A stretch of 39,485 nucleotides of DNA from positions 1-39,485 of the IMG/VR virus record IMGVR_UViG_3300045136_000292. One strand, given 5' to 3'. The DNA is from a virus. Made by a program: the position numbers and the translations under genes. The notes beneath the pieces were generated by a model. That model did no database searches, had not been told where the DNA came from, and was given only the letters and a program-made list of their open reading frames with translations. This document shows, one piece after another, positions 15,705 through 25,012 of the stretch (its first letter is position 1; each line of letters starts with the position of its first letter).

Positions 15705-16111
15705 TAGTATCTACGTGCCCTAATTTCTATAGGTCTTTTGAGGGATTCTACTCTTATAGAATATATGTTATGTTTTACGTTGGAAGCTCCTACAGTAATA
15801 ACAAACTGTACCCATCTGCCATTTACTCCATCTACCCCAATGTTCAGTATGTCATTTTGTAATGGTACGATTCCGTTGTTAGTATCCTCAATAGCTAGTA
15901 AAGCGTCCGCAGCGTATAATGATGCCCAAGACACCGCACCTATGCTTTGTTCCGTATACTCTCCCGGAGACAATACAACCTTACAATTCGCCAGAAAGAT
16001 GGGTGTACCTTTATCTGGCTTAGGTCTATACAGCTCTGCGGGATACCAAGGCAGTATTAGAGTAAAGTCCAAATATGGGTCGACTAGCCTAAAATCGTGT
16101 GGAGCGGTCAT
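15704..16111 (-). CDS. putative head-tail joining or fibre-tail adaptor protein
   Basis: The 135-aa protein is beta-rich and combines LPWYPAELYRPKPDKG near the N-terminus with a C-terminal WVQFVITVGA...IYSIRVES stretch. That second part resembles the strand pattern of small Ig-like adaptor proteins next to phage capsid genes. No firm family match is claimed. Its start overlaps the stop of the 89-aa gene by one base, and the protease gene starts at its stop. Confidence 0.45.
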   Translation of the reverse strand: MTAPHDFRLVDPYLDFTLILPWYPAELYRPKPDKGTPIFLANCKVVLSPGEYTEQSIGAVSWASLYAADALLAIEDTNNGIVPLQNDILNIGVDGVNGRWVQFVITVGASNVKHNIYSIRVESLKRPIEIRARRY

Positions 16112-16380
16112 CAGGAGTATACCTTATACACTTCGTAGGGATACATAGCTTGCAATACAGCCAAAGATTCCTTGATTGAATGTATAGCTGATATAACACT
16201 ATTGCGATACGCATTCCAGGAGAAGCTCACCCCACCAACGTTATAGTCTGTTCTCACCCTCTGATCAGGAGGCAGCGAATCAAGCTCAGCCAGGATAAGG
16301 AGATACTGATCGAGCGCCTTTTCCAGACGCTCTCTCATCTCCTTTACCCTGGCGTACCTTTCCTCGCTATTCGGCAGCAT
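16111..16380 (-). CDS. small head-tail module protein
   Basis: The 89-aa protein is a helical hairpin (residues 3-35 and 57-78) around a central VGGVSFSWNAY motif and ends in MYPYEVYKVYS. Short proteins of this type with a G-x-S-x-SW-x-x-Y centre are often found just downstream of phage capsid genes. The role is unknown. It overlaps the upstream gene by 14 bases. Confidence 0.5.
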   Translation of the reverse strand: MLPNSEERYARVKEMRERLEKALDQYLLILAELDSLPPDQRVRTDYNVGGVSFSWNAYRNSVISAIHSIKESLAVLQAMYPYEVYKVYS

Positions 16381-16681
16381 CTAACTTATCCTCATCCTTT
16401 TCCTTATCGGCTTCGGATTCAGAAAGCTTCCCCGCTTTTTCCAGGACTACATCCTCAAACGTTTTCTCCTTCGGCTTGGGAAGGTCGAATAGAATCTCCT
16501 TCACAATACTTTTGTTTATAAACCGGTCACTAGTGTCTACGTACCCTATAAGCTGGTTTACACTAGGAACCTCTTTGTTTTTCTCAGCATATGCGAGAAC
16601 CCATTCCTTTAGGTAGTCAAGCTTCGGCTTGGAGAACCCAGCGGCTTCTAGTTTTTTGATTGCGTCTAGTGCGTCTTTCAT
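16367..16681 (-). CDS. small acidic-tailed protein next to the major capsid gene
   Basis: The 104-aa protein has a helical N-terminal half with LEAAGFSKPKLDYLKEWVLAY and a strongly charged, Lys/Glu/Asp-rich C-terminus. No family is recognised. It lies 22 bases after the major capsid gene, has a strong AAGGAGG-type site and overlaps the 89-aa gene. A head-completion or connector role is possible from position only. Confidence 0.5.
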   Translation of the reverse strand: MKDALDAIKKLEAAGFSKPKLDYLKEWVLAYAEKNKEVPSVNQLIGYVDTSDRFINKSIVKEILFDLPKPKEKTFEDVVLEKAGKLSESEADKEKDEDKLDAAE

Positions 16682-16703
16682 ACCGCCTCCTTATCGCCTA
16701 GAA

Positions 16704-17789
16704 TCAGCTATCGATATCCAGTACAAAGTATGCGTTTGGAACCTTCATTCTAGGTAGGAAGTGGTCAAATGCGATATCAACTATCTGTACGGGGTTGTCG
16801 TACACCCGCGCATACCGCCCTCTACCAAACACTTCAACAAAGGAATTCAACGCCTGCTCCGCACCTCCAAACATACCTAGAGTTGTCGGCACAAGCTCAG
16901 AGCCGCGATAAAACGCCCAGGTTGCCTCCGTAATCTCCGGCGTAAAGACTATCCGGTCCGTTGGGAACAGCTCTCGTACAACACCGGTTGCGTCCTCATA
17001 AAACGCTTCATACGCAGGAACCCAAGTAAGTCCCAGGAATTTCTTCGGAATCACACCAGAATCAAGGTAGCTATCGTTGTGATCCTGATGTCTTGCCCAG
17101 AAGTAACGGAGTGACTCGTTTACAGCCATATGCTTGGCAGCATCCTGACCGTATATAGCATACTTCAACGGATAACCGGAAGCTTGAATCGCTTTCTTTT
17201 TGATTGTGGTAATCTGATCGACTATGTTAGTATTAGTGTTGGACCATGAACCGCCTAACGTAGATGCGGCAAGGAAGTTTGTGGGGGGAACGCCTTGATC
17301 GACTACAAGGCTCGCACCCACGTTGTCTGGGAGCAAATTACCATCACTATCGAAGTAGATTTTACCGTAAACAAGGGACGACAAGGTTGCGGCGATCTCC
17401 AAGTTTTCCATACGTAACCGCATCTGCTCGCCTTGGAACGCAATCTCCCTCATTGCAAAATGTTGCTGGGGAGTATACTGTTCCCAGTTGCGCAGGATAA
17501 ACACAAGCTCGTCACGGAACGGAATCTGTTCTCTGGTAGACAAGAGAACGATATCCCGCGATCCTAGCTCCACACGCTCCATAGACCGAGCAACGGAGCC
17601 ATAGTTAGTGATCCGGCTTGTTTTACGTGTCCCTTTATATTCAATCATTCTAGCCGTATGTCCAGACACCTTTTCTTCCAAGGTGAAAAACTCCTGGGGA
17701 AGGACGGAGGGAATACCTCCCTTGACGACTTCAACGGCTTTAGTAAGCGGTACCCAGGAAAGAATCTCTCTCACGCTGTAAGATGGCAT
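16704..17789 (-). CDS. major capsid protein (lambda gpE-like, HK97 fold)
   Basis: The 361-aa protein has the length and pattern of the gpE family of major capsid proteins. The N-terminal part contains the extended KTSRITNYGSVARSMERVEL region, the middle an NRT/VDQITTIKKKAIQASGYPLKY helix-strand segment, and the C-terminus FGRGRYARVYDNPVQI. It follows the protease-scaffold and decoration-like genes and is followed by connector-type genes, the usual head-gene order. An AGGAGG site lies upstream of the ATG at 17789. G+C content and CGN codon use look higher than in the replication genes, as often seen for highly expressed capsid genes. Confidence 0.88.
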   Translation of the reverse strand: MPSYSVREILSWVPLTKAVEVVKGGIPSVLPQEFFTLEEKVSGHTARMIEYKGTRKTSRITNYGSVARSMERVELGSRDIVLLSTREQIPFRDELVFILRNWEQYTPQQHFAMREIAFQGEQMRLRMENLEIAATLSSLVYGKIYFDSDGNLLPDNVGASLVVDQGVPPTNFLAASTLGGSWSNTNTNIVDQITTIKKKAIQASGYPLKYAIYGQDAAKHMAVNESLRYFWARHQDHNDSYLDSGVIPKKFLGLTWVPAYEAFYEDATGVVRELFPTDRIVFTPEITEATWAFYRGSELVPTTLGMFGGAEQALNSFVEVFGRGRYARVYDNPVQIVDIAFDHFLPRMKVPNAYFVLDIDS

Positions 17790-17808
17790 GTTTTATCCTC
17801 CTTATTCA

Positions 17809-18492
17809 TTAGAAGTCATAGGTAGTAAACAGTTCTGTTTGACCTTGAGATCGCAAATAACGGATCAGTCTATAAGCCGCTTCCTTTTTAGCATTATTCT
17901 CATATACCGGCTTTATGGCTTCCTTCAGAACCACACCGGCAATAGGTACGTGATAGAACGGGCTTTTTGCATTCTCGTTTAGTAAGATACCGGATTCGTA
18001 AGGAACAACGGTAACAAGCCCAAACTTTTGAATCTGCAAGCTTGCTAGTTTGTCGTACACAGTACCGGATACCGTAAAGCTGGTTTCATTTTGAGACACG
18101 TTTTCTGTGATGCTACTATAAGTTACTGTAACATTGCTAATAGAAACTACCAGATTAGATGCGTCATTCTCATAGGTGGAGATTGTGAAGTTAGAGCTAT
18201 ACAAAGCTGTCAAGTAACCTTTCCATAGACCATGTAGTGTAACCGTAGTACCGGAAACGGCTTTGACCGGTAACAAGAGCGGTAACCAAGCTCCGAAGTC
18301 TTTGTGGTAACCAACAACTAGGCCGCCTCTAAGCGTCTTGGTGTTGGGACTATTTAGTACGTCAACCGCCGCTTCGTGAAACCAGTCATAGTTATTTACG
18401 TACTCAACCTTGTCCGGGTTTACGAAAATACGACTGAAAGTAACGTCTTTTCTAGATGCCGCGCCTGGAAGGTTTACAACTGGGATGATCAT
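17809..18492 (-). CDS. putative capsid decoration protein
   Basis: The 227-aa protein sits between the protease-scaffold gene and the major capsid gene, where gpD-like decoration proteins are encoded. The N-terminal half contains a WLPLLLPVKAVSGTTVTL beta segment typical of decoration or head-fibre folds. The middle is a Ser/Thr/Asn/Val-rich beta stretch that could be an inserted Ig-like domain. No close family is recognised. An AAGGAGG site precedes the ATG. Confidence 0.55.
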   Translation of the reverse strand: MIIPVVNLPGAASRKDVTFSRIFVNPDKVEYVNNYDWFHEAAVDVLNSPNTKTLRGGLVVGYHKDFGAWLPLLLPVKAVSGTTVTLHGLWKGYLTALYSSNFTISTYENDASNLVVSISNVTVTYSSITENVSQNETSFTVSGTVYDKLASLQIQKFGLVTVVPYESGILLNENAKSPFYHVPIAGVVLKEAIKPVYENNAKKEAAYRLIRYLRSQGQTELFTTYDF

Positions 18493-18532
18493 TTTATTCC
18501 TCCTTATTGGTCAATTTGACATATAGGGTTAG

Positions 18533-19249
18533 TTAGTACGTTAGCCCTTTACGTTGTCTCATATCGCGGATAATGCGTTCCATGTCTTCAATAGCTTCCG
18601 ACAACGGAGTTTTCTTATTAGATTCCTTCAATACTCTATTGGCTGTTTTGGGACGGTTATTGTTTACAAAGTATTTCATCATCTTATCTACATCATTAGT
18701 ATCATTTAGCTTAGACAGTAGGTATATCTGATCTGGACGCAAGACAATACCCCGCTTTGCGGACTCCTTGAGGATATACTTGTAGATATTCACCTGCTTA
18801 CCAGCTTTACCCTTATTATAGCTTTCCTTACAACGCTTACAGTTCTTATATTTATTCTTCTTATATGCTTCCTTTACGTTTTCGTCTTCTTCCTTGTCGC
18901 TACCACCTTCGTCTTCTTCCTCCTCAAGTTCTTCGGAATCCTCACCGTCACCACTACCGTCATCATCCTCTTCAGCTAGCTCCTCATCTTCTCCCTCCTC
19001 ATCGCTAGACTCTTCCACTTCGTCACCACCGTCACCACCTTCGTCCTCTTCCTCTTCAACTTTGGACTCTTCACCACCATCGCCCCCTTCGTCCTCTTCA
19101 CCCTGAATGTTTTCCGTATCGGTTTCGTCTAAACCTTTGGCCAGTTCAAGGGCGGTTTTCAGCTTTTTCACCAGCTCATTCGGGTCGATTTTACCCGAAA
19201 GAGCGGCGTCGATTAGGCTGCTTAGTAAGTTTTTCAAACTCTCACGCAT
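18533..19249 (-). CDS. capsid scaffold protein from a nested in-frame start
   Basis: Within the protease gene, the ATG at 19247-19249 (residue 172 of the long form) is preceded by AAAGGAGGA at ideal distance. It would produce a 238-aa protein starting MRESLKNLL with the helical, acidic and basic scaffold segments and no protease domain. This reproduces the lambda C/Nu3 arrangement, in which scaffold is made in excess of protease from an internal start. The site is seen directly; use of the start is inferred. Confidence 0.7.
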   Translation of the reverse strand: MRESLKNLLSSLIDAALSGKIDPNELVKKLKTALELAKGLDETDTENIQGEEDEGGDGGEESKVEEEEDEGGDGGDEVEESSDEEGEDEELAEEDDDGSGDGEDSEELEEEEDEGGSDKEEDENVKEAYKKNKYKNCKRCKESYNKGKAGKQVNIYKYILKESAKRGIVLRPDQIYLLSKLNDTNDVDKMMKYFVNNNRPKTANRVLKESNKKTPLSEAIEDMERIIRDMRQRKGLTY

Positions 19250-19762
19250 GTTAGATTCCTCCTTTAGGTTTACTTTCATTTTTTGTTTTTTACGGTTGTA
19301 ACTTTCCACTAAGCTTGTCGTAGTAGCAGGATTGGATACAAAGTCTACTGAGTTTACTTTTACTATCTTTTTTACTATTTTTATACCGTTACTCTCTTCA
19401 ACCTCCGCCTCAACGTCATGGGATAAACCGCAATAATCCGGCTTTTTTTCGTAAGCCCAGAGGATAACGTTGGCTAACGGATGTGACCGTACTATTGCTA
19501 TATCAGCTCGTATTTGACCTAAGTTATGATCCCACCAAGCTTTTATGATCCACCCCACCTTCTTAGCTAATACTTCTTTATCACTGTGGTCTATGTAAAC
19601 GGGAGCGTTGACATACAATCCAACAGCGTCCTGAAGAACGTTTTGTGGATAAATAACTCCGTTTTTCGACCGAGTACCCACAACAGCTAAGTTATATAAC
19701 TCTACAATATCTACTTCGTTCGCGGGTGTCGGAGTAGTGTTTACTTTGTGAACGACTTCCAT
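18533..19762 (-). CDS. prohead protease fused to a scaffold domain
   Basis: The 409-aa protein begins with a capsid maturation protease domain (about 1-155): VYIDHSDKE provides the likely catalytic His (H59), CGLSHDVEAE the Ser (S114), and VDFVSNPATT closes the domain. Residues about 172-200 are helical, 200-300 almost entirely Glu, Asp and Gly with repeats of EDEGGDGG, and the rest basic and helical with an NCKRC motif. The long acidic, helical C-terminal part looks like a scaffold. An internal start with its own strong ribosome site (19249) would make that part separately. The enzyme would cut scaffold and capsid N-termini during head maturation. Confidence 0.85.
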   Translation of the reverse strand: MEVVHKVNTTPTPANEVDIVELYNLAVVGTRSKNGVIYPQNVLQDAVGLYVNAPVYIDHSDKEVLAKKVGWIIKAWWDHNLGQIRADIAIVRSHPLANVILWAYEKKPDYCGLSHDVEAEVEESNGIKIVKKIVKVNSVDFVSNPATTTSLVESYNRKKQKMKVNLKEESNMRESLKNLLSSLIDAALSGKIDPNELVKKLKTALELAKGLDETDTENIQGEEDEGGDGGEESKVEEEEDEGGDGGDEVEESSDEEGEDEELAEEDDDGSGDGEDSEELEEEEDEGGSDKEEDENVKEAYKKNKYKNCKRCKESYNKGKAGKQVNIYKYILKESAKRGIVLRPDQIYLLSKLNDTNDVDKMMKYFVNNNRPKTANRVLKESNKKTPLSEAIEDMERIIRDMRQRKGLTY

Positions 19763-19763
19763 G

Positions 19764-21599
19764 TTATCCCCTGCTTGATTTTTCCTTACCTCTCATCTTA
19801 GCTTTCATTTTCCCAAGTAGTTTGTAAAAGGCTTTTATTTCCTCTTTACTAACGGTTAGGTTGTGGCTGAAGCTATATTTTTCACCCTCCTTTGGTGGAA
19901 AATGCTCCCTATTCATTAGGCTAAATGAGGCGGCGGTCAAATTACTAAAATCCAAGTTTTCCTTATCTATATATTCAAAGGAAACAGTTCGACCCTTGTG
20001 TTCTATTAGATAGTAGGTAGGGTTACCGTTTTCATCTATCGTTACAGCTATATTTGCGTGTCCTACTAGCTTTCCTCCTTCGCGTTTAGGGTCAGACTTT
20101 CGATAACTCCCCATAGAAGGCTGGTCAGCTTCCTTTCCTGGGTTACCTATCGAGAAGGAGTACCCGTTTAGCCATGAATCCTCTTTGTGTAAGGCCGTCT
20201 TTTTCCCTCCTACATCCTTAGTAGGTATATTGTCACCTTTACTCTCACCACCTTCAACTGTTTGTATAATGTGCTCAGCTACTACATATGTAGATTCAAC
20301 CTTTCTAACACTATCATCTACTTTACTAATACCTTTTGCTAATATACTAGCTATCTCGGATGCAAATGGACCTGTAGGTGTGTTACCTTCGCCTGTAAGT
20401 ATGTATTCCTTGAGGCGCTCCAAGTTTTTACCTAAATGATAGCCAAGAAACTTTTCGGTAATCTTACCTAACGCTTTGTTGAAGTCATCTTTAGGTTCAG
20501 ACGGAATACTTTTTACTTTATCTACGAAGCTATTGAATTCTTCCTCTCCCAAAATGTCCCTCAATTGTTTCAGCTGGTTTTCCATATTTTCTTTCTGTTC
20601 ACCCTCTACGCCTTCACCCTTTATATACATAGCTAATTTACTTAGGTTAGCCATGTAGCAATCACTACAGTCAGAATTGGGAGATAATTTAGTTTCACTC
20701 AGAACCTTTTCCAAACGCTCCTTTACCTTACTCCGCTCCTCACTACTTAGTCCAATGTAACCTCCCAAGATGTTATCTATACCTTCCTCCAGTTTTTGAG
20801 CGGCGAATCGAGTAGCTTTAGAGTTAGCTCCGTGGCGGATACGATTCTTGGACGTTGTTGCCTTATTCGATACGAGAGATACATGTAGTGTACCGTTTTC
20901 CACGTGGAATGTTACGGAATCTACTACGGGAAAATTATTAGTACTGAATTGGTAGGAGTTTTCGTCTAAAACTAACCTCTCAAACAGTTTGTTTTTTAGG
21001 TTGGTTAGGCTATCCTTGTGAGTAGATATTCGCATGTAAGCTATAATATCTTCCTCGCTAACTTTGCTTTCAATTTGTGGAAGGATAACCTGTATAGCTC
21101 CATTTAGCTTTTTATATACTTCCTTGGTATGACTACCTTCATCAGACTCTTCAAATAACTTATTTATCGATCTAAGTATCTCTTCCTCATCATGCTTAGA
21201 TTTGCCCGCAGGAACCGGATCACCGTTTTTATCAGTTTTCGGATTACCTGCAATAGCGAAAAATACGGCCCGGTTTAGCTCTCCTACAGTTTCAAAACTT
21301 TTCTTGCCTTGTGCAATTTCGGAAAGGTGGGTAGCTATGTTATCTTTATTTGAATAAGCAATAACAGAAAGTACTTTACCTAGCTTGTCATAAACCTTTC
21401 CCTTCAATAAACCTTCCCTCTTTTTGGGGTCGGTCACTTCTCTATCTACATCATTTACTACAACAGAATCGCTTTCCGTAATCTTTTCAAACTTATACTC
21501 CTTACCATCAGAACAAAAGCGTATTTCTTTATGTCCTGCGTAGTTTATAAGGCTAGCTAAACCTAAAACTGCTTTATTTTCCTTATCATCAGTAGGCAT
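19764..21599 (-). CDS. large head-module protein of unknown function
   Basis: The 611-aa protein lies between the portal and the protease, where phages often encode MuF-like, internal or ejected proteins. It is charged and mostly helical, with two beta-rich parts (about 230-265 and 480-560), a CSDC motif near residue 312 and a very basic C-terminus. I recognise no domain. The gene ends one base before the protease gene starts, so expression is coupled. It could be an internal virion protein or a portal-associated protein carrying an enzyme domain; nothing in the sequence decides this. Confidence 0.55.
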   Translation of the reverse strand: MPTDDKENKAVLGLASLINYAGHKEIRFCSDGKEYKFEKITESDSVVVNDVDREVTDPKKREGLLKGKVYDKLGKVLSVIAYSNKDNIATHLSEIAQGKKSFETVGELNRAVFFAIAGNPKTDKNGDPVPAGKSKHDEEEILRSINKLFEESDEGSHTKEVYKKLNGAIQVILPQIESKVSEEDIIAYMRISTHKDSLTNLKNKLFERLVLDENSYQFSTNNFPVVDSVTFHVENGTLHVSLVSNKATTSKNRIRHGANSKATRFAAQKLEEGIDNILGGYIGLSSEERSKVKERLEKVLSETKLSPNSDCSDCYMANLSKLAMYIKGEGVEGEQKENMENQLKQLRDILGEEEFNSFVDKVKSIPSEPKDDFNKALGKITEKFLGYHLGKNLERLKEYILTGEGNTPTGPFASEIASILAKGISKVDDSVRKVESTYVVAEHIIQTVEGGESKGDNIPTKDVGGKKTALHKEDSWLNGYSFSIGNPGKEADQPSMGSYRKSDPKREGGKLVGHANIAVTIDENGNPTYYLIEHKGRTVSFEYIDKENLDFSNLTAASFSLMNREHFPPKEGEKYSFSHNLTVSKEEIKAFYKLLGKMKAKMRGKEKSSRG

Positions 21600-21626
21600 A
21601 TTAGATTACCTCCATAATTATCTCTA

Positions 21627-23522
21627 TCAGCAGCTTGCGCCTGTTTCCTTTATATAACCGTTACTTTGTAGGTAGCTTATACTTTCAGAAAGAGAGGCAC
21701 TATAATCCTTTTGTGTGTCCGATTTATCTTTATCTTTGCTACTTCCGCCTTTTCCCCGATTCCTTCGTTCTCTGGGCTTAGGTTTACTAACCTTTTGTTT
21801 ATCTTTACTATATTCCTCATCCGATGAAGGTTTATCTAAAATATTACCTTCACTATCAGTTTTTCCCTCCTGATCACAAGGCTCTTTACCTCTATCCCTA
21901 CAAGGCCTTTTACCAGCATAACAACGGTTATCCTTTCCCTTACATAAGTAATCCTCCTTTACATTGGAAACACTTTCAAATACTCTACTTCCAGGAGGCG
22001 ATGATTTACCGGCATCGTTACTAGCTTGGGAATTTTCACTATCTTTTTCTTCCTTTTCACCACCTTTATCGGAAAGCTTAGATTCAAGCTCCTTTAGCTT
22101 TTTCTGTAGCTTGTACCACCGTTTATAGTTACTGTATAATCCCTTTACGTCACGACCTCTTTTACGCAGCCATTCGATTGGATCCATCACTCCGGCTTCC
22201 ACCTCTTTTTTCCAGATGTCGACCTGTTTACCTTCATCGGCAATAACTATCGGCGGGAACGTTATTTGTGGTACTAATACCTTCACGACTTCAGGAGGAA
22301 GGTTACCCAGTCGAACATGCATATCTAGGAATGTACGGCATATACGATAGAAGAACAAAGCGTACTCTTTTTGGCGAGATTCAACAGCACGAACGAAAGG
22401 TGAGCCTAGAACGATAGTAGAAGCAAAGCTCTTAGAACCTTCGGTGAACCAGTCGGGATATGACCAGCGGAATCCTATCGTTCGCAAACAAGTCTCCACC
22501 ACCTTTATATACGCATCGCTTTTTACCGTAGGACCGGGTTCGTAGCTTTTATTACCTACTGTCTCTATTGTGGTTCCGGGAGGAATCTTATGCTTAGGTC
22601 CGGCTGGTGAGGGAGTAGGGAGAGTTTGGAAAGGTGTAACTGACGGCCTTTCCCGGATCATATCTATAACTTGGTCGAAGGTAGTGTAATCGTTCTTCTC
22701 GATCCACACCACACCTGTTTGTATCTTTGAGGTTAGCTGTAGGTTACGAACAACATCCCACAGAATAGTAAAGTCTATGTTTATAGGAATGAAATCCGGT
22801 AGTCCTCTCTTTATCGTTCTATCCGTATTAGCTTTTAGATAAACTATAAAATCCTTATCCACATACTCAAGCTTATCCTTCTCTTTGGTATGGGGATAAA
22901 ATGTAATATACGCTTCTACAGTTTCCAGATCATCTATGGGAGTAATTATACCAAAAGAGTAATCATAATCATCTTTATTATAGCTAGGATGCCAGGAATC
23001 AGCAGGCGATCTAACTTGCTCAGGCTCAACGAAACGCAGTATCAGCTCCTCTCCCTTAGAGGCATTAGGATCAACGAAAAAGCGGATGAAGACTTCGCCG
23101 TCACGTATAATACGCTTCCTAATCTCCTTCTCCCTATCCTGGCAGTTTTCCGCCTTGCTATAAGGTCCGATATGCGGTCCAAGGTTATTATACTGCTCGA
23201 ATATATTCCAAAGAGACTCAACCTTTTTCAGTAACTTTTTTTTATACTTCGCCGTTGAGCCTGTTCGGATAGTCCACATAACCTGTGGCTGACCGATAAA
23301 ATTGACCAACTGCTCAAGGAACCCATTAGCTAACGGATTCCGCTCACACAGGAACCGAGAAAAGGCGATAGCTTGGAAAAGTTGCTGCTCTGACCAAAAG
23401 CCGATAGGTCCGTATTGACGAGCCAGAACACGGTCAATAGGATAGGTCACCCCGCTAAAATCGTAATACTGCGGGGAATCTTGTAAGATTGGTATATTGA
23501 TTAGGTTTTCGAGAGGGGTCAT
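21627..23522 (-). CDS. portal protein with cysteine-rich C-terminal extension
   Basis: The 631-aa protein fits portal proteins: an N-terminal region ending in NPLANGFLEQLVNFIGQ, the wing/stem part with IIRDGEVFIRFF and LRFVEPEQVRSP (typical of one portal subfamily), and a later SFASTIVLGSPFVRAVESRQ helix region. It forms the dodecameric ring through which DNA is packaged and leaves. Residues after about 475 are hydrophilic, Lys/Glu/Ser-rich and unlike the core. They include a patch of five Cys around residues 528-553 that could bind metal. It lies directly after the large terminase. Confidence 0.9.
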   Translation of the reverse strand: MTPLENLINIPILQDSPQYYDFSGVTYPIDRVLARQYGPIGFWSEQQLFQAIAFSRFLCERNPLANGFLEQLVNFIGQPQVMWTIRTGSTAKYKKKLLKKVESLWNIFEQYNNLGPHIGPYSKAENCQDREKEIRKRIIRDGEVFIRFFVDPNASKGEELILRFVEPEQVRSPADSWHPSYNKDDYDYSFGIITPIDDLETVEAYITFYPHTKEKDKLEYVDKDFIVYLKANTDRTIKRGLPDFIPINIDFTILWDVVRNLQLTSKIQTGVVWIEKNDYTTFDQVIDMIRERPSVTPFQTLPTPSPAGPKHKIPPGTTIETVGNKSYEPGPTVKSDAYIKVVETCLRTIGFRWSYPDWFTEGSKSFASTIVLGSPFVRAVESRQKEYALFFYRICRTFLDMHVRLGNLPPEVVKVLVPQITFPPIVIADEGKQVDIWKKEVEAGVMDPIEWLRKRGRDVKGLYSNYKRWYKLQKKLKELESKLSDKGGEKEEKDSENSQASNDAGKSSPPGSRVFESVSNVKEDYLCKGKDNRCYAGKRPCRDRGKEPCDQEGKTDSEGNILDKPSSDEEYSKDKQKVSKPKPRERRNRGKGGSSKDKDKSDTQKDYSASLSESISYLQSNGYIKETGASC

Positions 23523-23545
23523 ACTGTCTATCTCCTCCCTATCTA

Positions 23546-25012
23546 CTACTTGGTAGGTATTTGTGAATAGAGATATAACGCCAACGCCAGACTGTCTAAT
23601 GCGTCATCATGTTCAGAGTTCGGCCAGAAATAAAGCTCTCGTATCAGCTCCTCACTACTTTTATGCACAATCAGCTTATTAGAGAATATATACGGATTTA
23701 TATAGTCACGTATTCTAATAGATTTAGGTAGCCTATGCCATACGTGACCTATTATTTTAGTCCTATCTAAACCGCTATTCTGTAATTTTTCATTCAACGT
23801 TTTGAACAGAAGTCCCATAGTAGCGTTCTCCTCTAGTATCGTATAATCCGGTCTAAACTTATAGATTAGCTCTACTATCCTATCGAGCCAGTTAGGAGAC
23901 TTCTCACATATCGACATTACATAAACTTTATCGTCACCGTTGCCAAATCCTAATAAGGTGTAAGCTTGGAAGTCCGACTTGTCCGTCCTACCTTGTGCTG
24001 GGTCGATAGCTAGTATCCTATAAGGTTGCAAGTAAATATCGAAATTATCCCTTATAATGGAGGAGATTACATTAGCATCCCAGTTCGATCCCAATACTCC
24101 CATTCCTGGAATCTGCTGATATTCCGCATTGAACGCATCTTTCCCCAAAGTAAAATAAAGGTCCATAAGCTCTTTTATTTTCCATCGTTCCGGCCATATA
24201 CTCTCCGCACCGTCCTCCATCTCATCTTTATGATAGCGATAAAACTCCTCTCTAAGATTGGGAGCCATTCTGCTGTATTCTTCCCAGAGATGGAAGTTTT
24301 TAGGCCAGCTTATAATAGCAGGGAAAACAACAGACGGCCAGGATTCTACTAATCTAGATATTATAGCATCTTTATGGATTGTAGTACCTATACAAACAAA
24401 CTTAGTGTAAGGGCCTCCTATAGGAAGTATTTCCCTATAGAGCCATTCTAAAGCGTATCGTCTCTCACTCTCCGAAACAAGGTCTATATTGCTTTGTGGG
24501 TCGTCTATTATAACTAAGTCAGGTCTATAACGTCCGTTTCTCTTACCTCGTACCCTACTCCCAGTACCGACGGATTCAATAAGAGTTCCGGTTACCAGCT
24601 TTATTTTTCTGGACGTATTTAGTGTAGAATAGAAAGAAAGATACGGACGTAAATTGGACACATGTTGATTAGCTAGTATTTGAGAATCAGATATGATCAG
24701 TATATACTTGCTTTTCGACAAAGCGGCAAATACGGAAAAGGCTAGGTTGGCTATAACGCTTTTTGCCGACCCTCTTGGAGCCGCGATAGCTAGGTAAGTT
24801 TCATCGGAAAAGTATAATGAGTTCAACCTATCACACAAAACATGGTGGAACCTGGGACTACCTAAGAAGGTATAGTCTGGAAAGTTTTCTCTGATCCATT
24901 CTACAGAAAACCTATTACTAGGTACTACTAAGGTCTCAAGGTCCCGTAATACCTTCTCAACCTGTTTTTTGCATGCCTCGATCTCTTTTTTATTTACTTT
25001 CCCCGTTGACAT
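23546..25012 (-). CDS. terL: terminase large subunit
   Basis: The 488-aa protein has both terminase domains. The packaging ATPase shows Walker A APRGSAKS (residues 78-85), Walker B LVIIDDP (166-172) and a CIGTT coupling motif near 206-210. The RNase H-like nuclease shows ILAIDPAQG (D336), a central ILEEN acidic position near 402, and HDDALD near the C-terminus. It pumps phage DNA into the prohead and cuts it. It lies upstream of the portal and just downstream of the putative small subunit, whose last bases it overlaps by 23 bp. Confidence 0.94.
   Translation of the reverse strand: MSTGKVNKKEIEACKKQVEKVLRDLETLVVPSNRFSVEWIRENFPDYTFLGSPRFHHVLCDRLNSLYFSDETYLAIAAPRGSAKSVIANLAFSVFAALSKSKYILIISDSQILANQHVSNLRPYLSFYSTLNTSRKIKLVTGTLIESVGTGSRVRGKRNGRYRPDLVIIDDPQSNIDLVSESERRYALEWLYREILPIGGPYTKFVCIGTTIHKDAIISRLVESWPSVVFPAIISWPKNFHLWEEYSRMAPNLREEFYRYHKDEMEDGAESIWPERWKIKELMDLYFTLGKDAFNAEYQQIPGMGVLGSNWDANVISSIIRDNFDIYLQPYRILAIDPAQGRTDKSDFQAYTLLGFGNGDDKVYVMSICEKSPNWLDRIVELIYKFRPDYTILEENATMGLLFKTLNEKLQNSGLDRTKIIGHVWHRLPKSIRIRDYINPYIFSNKLIVHKSSEELIRELYFWPNSEHDDALDSLALALYLYSQIPTK

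Noticed and set aside
18894-19106. Plus-strand frame of nearly pure Ser and Pro
   Set aside because: It is the antisense of the Glu/Asp/Gly tract of the scaffold domain.
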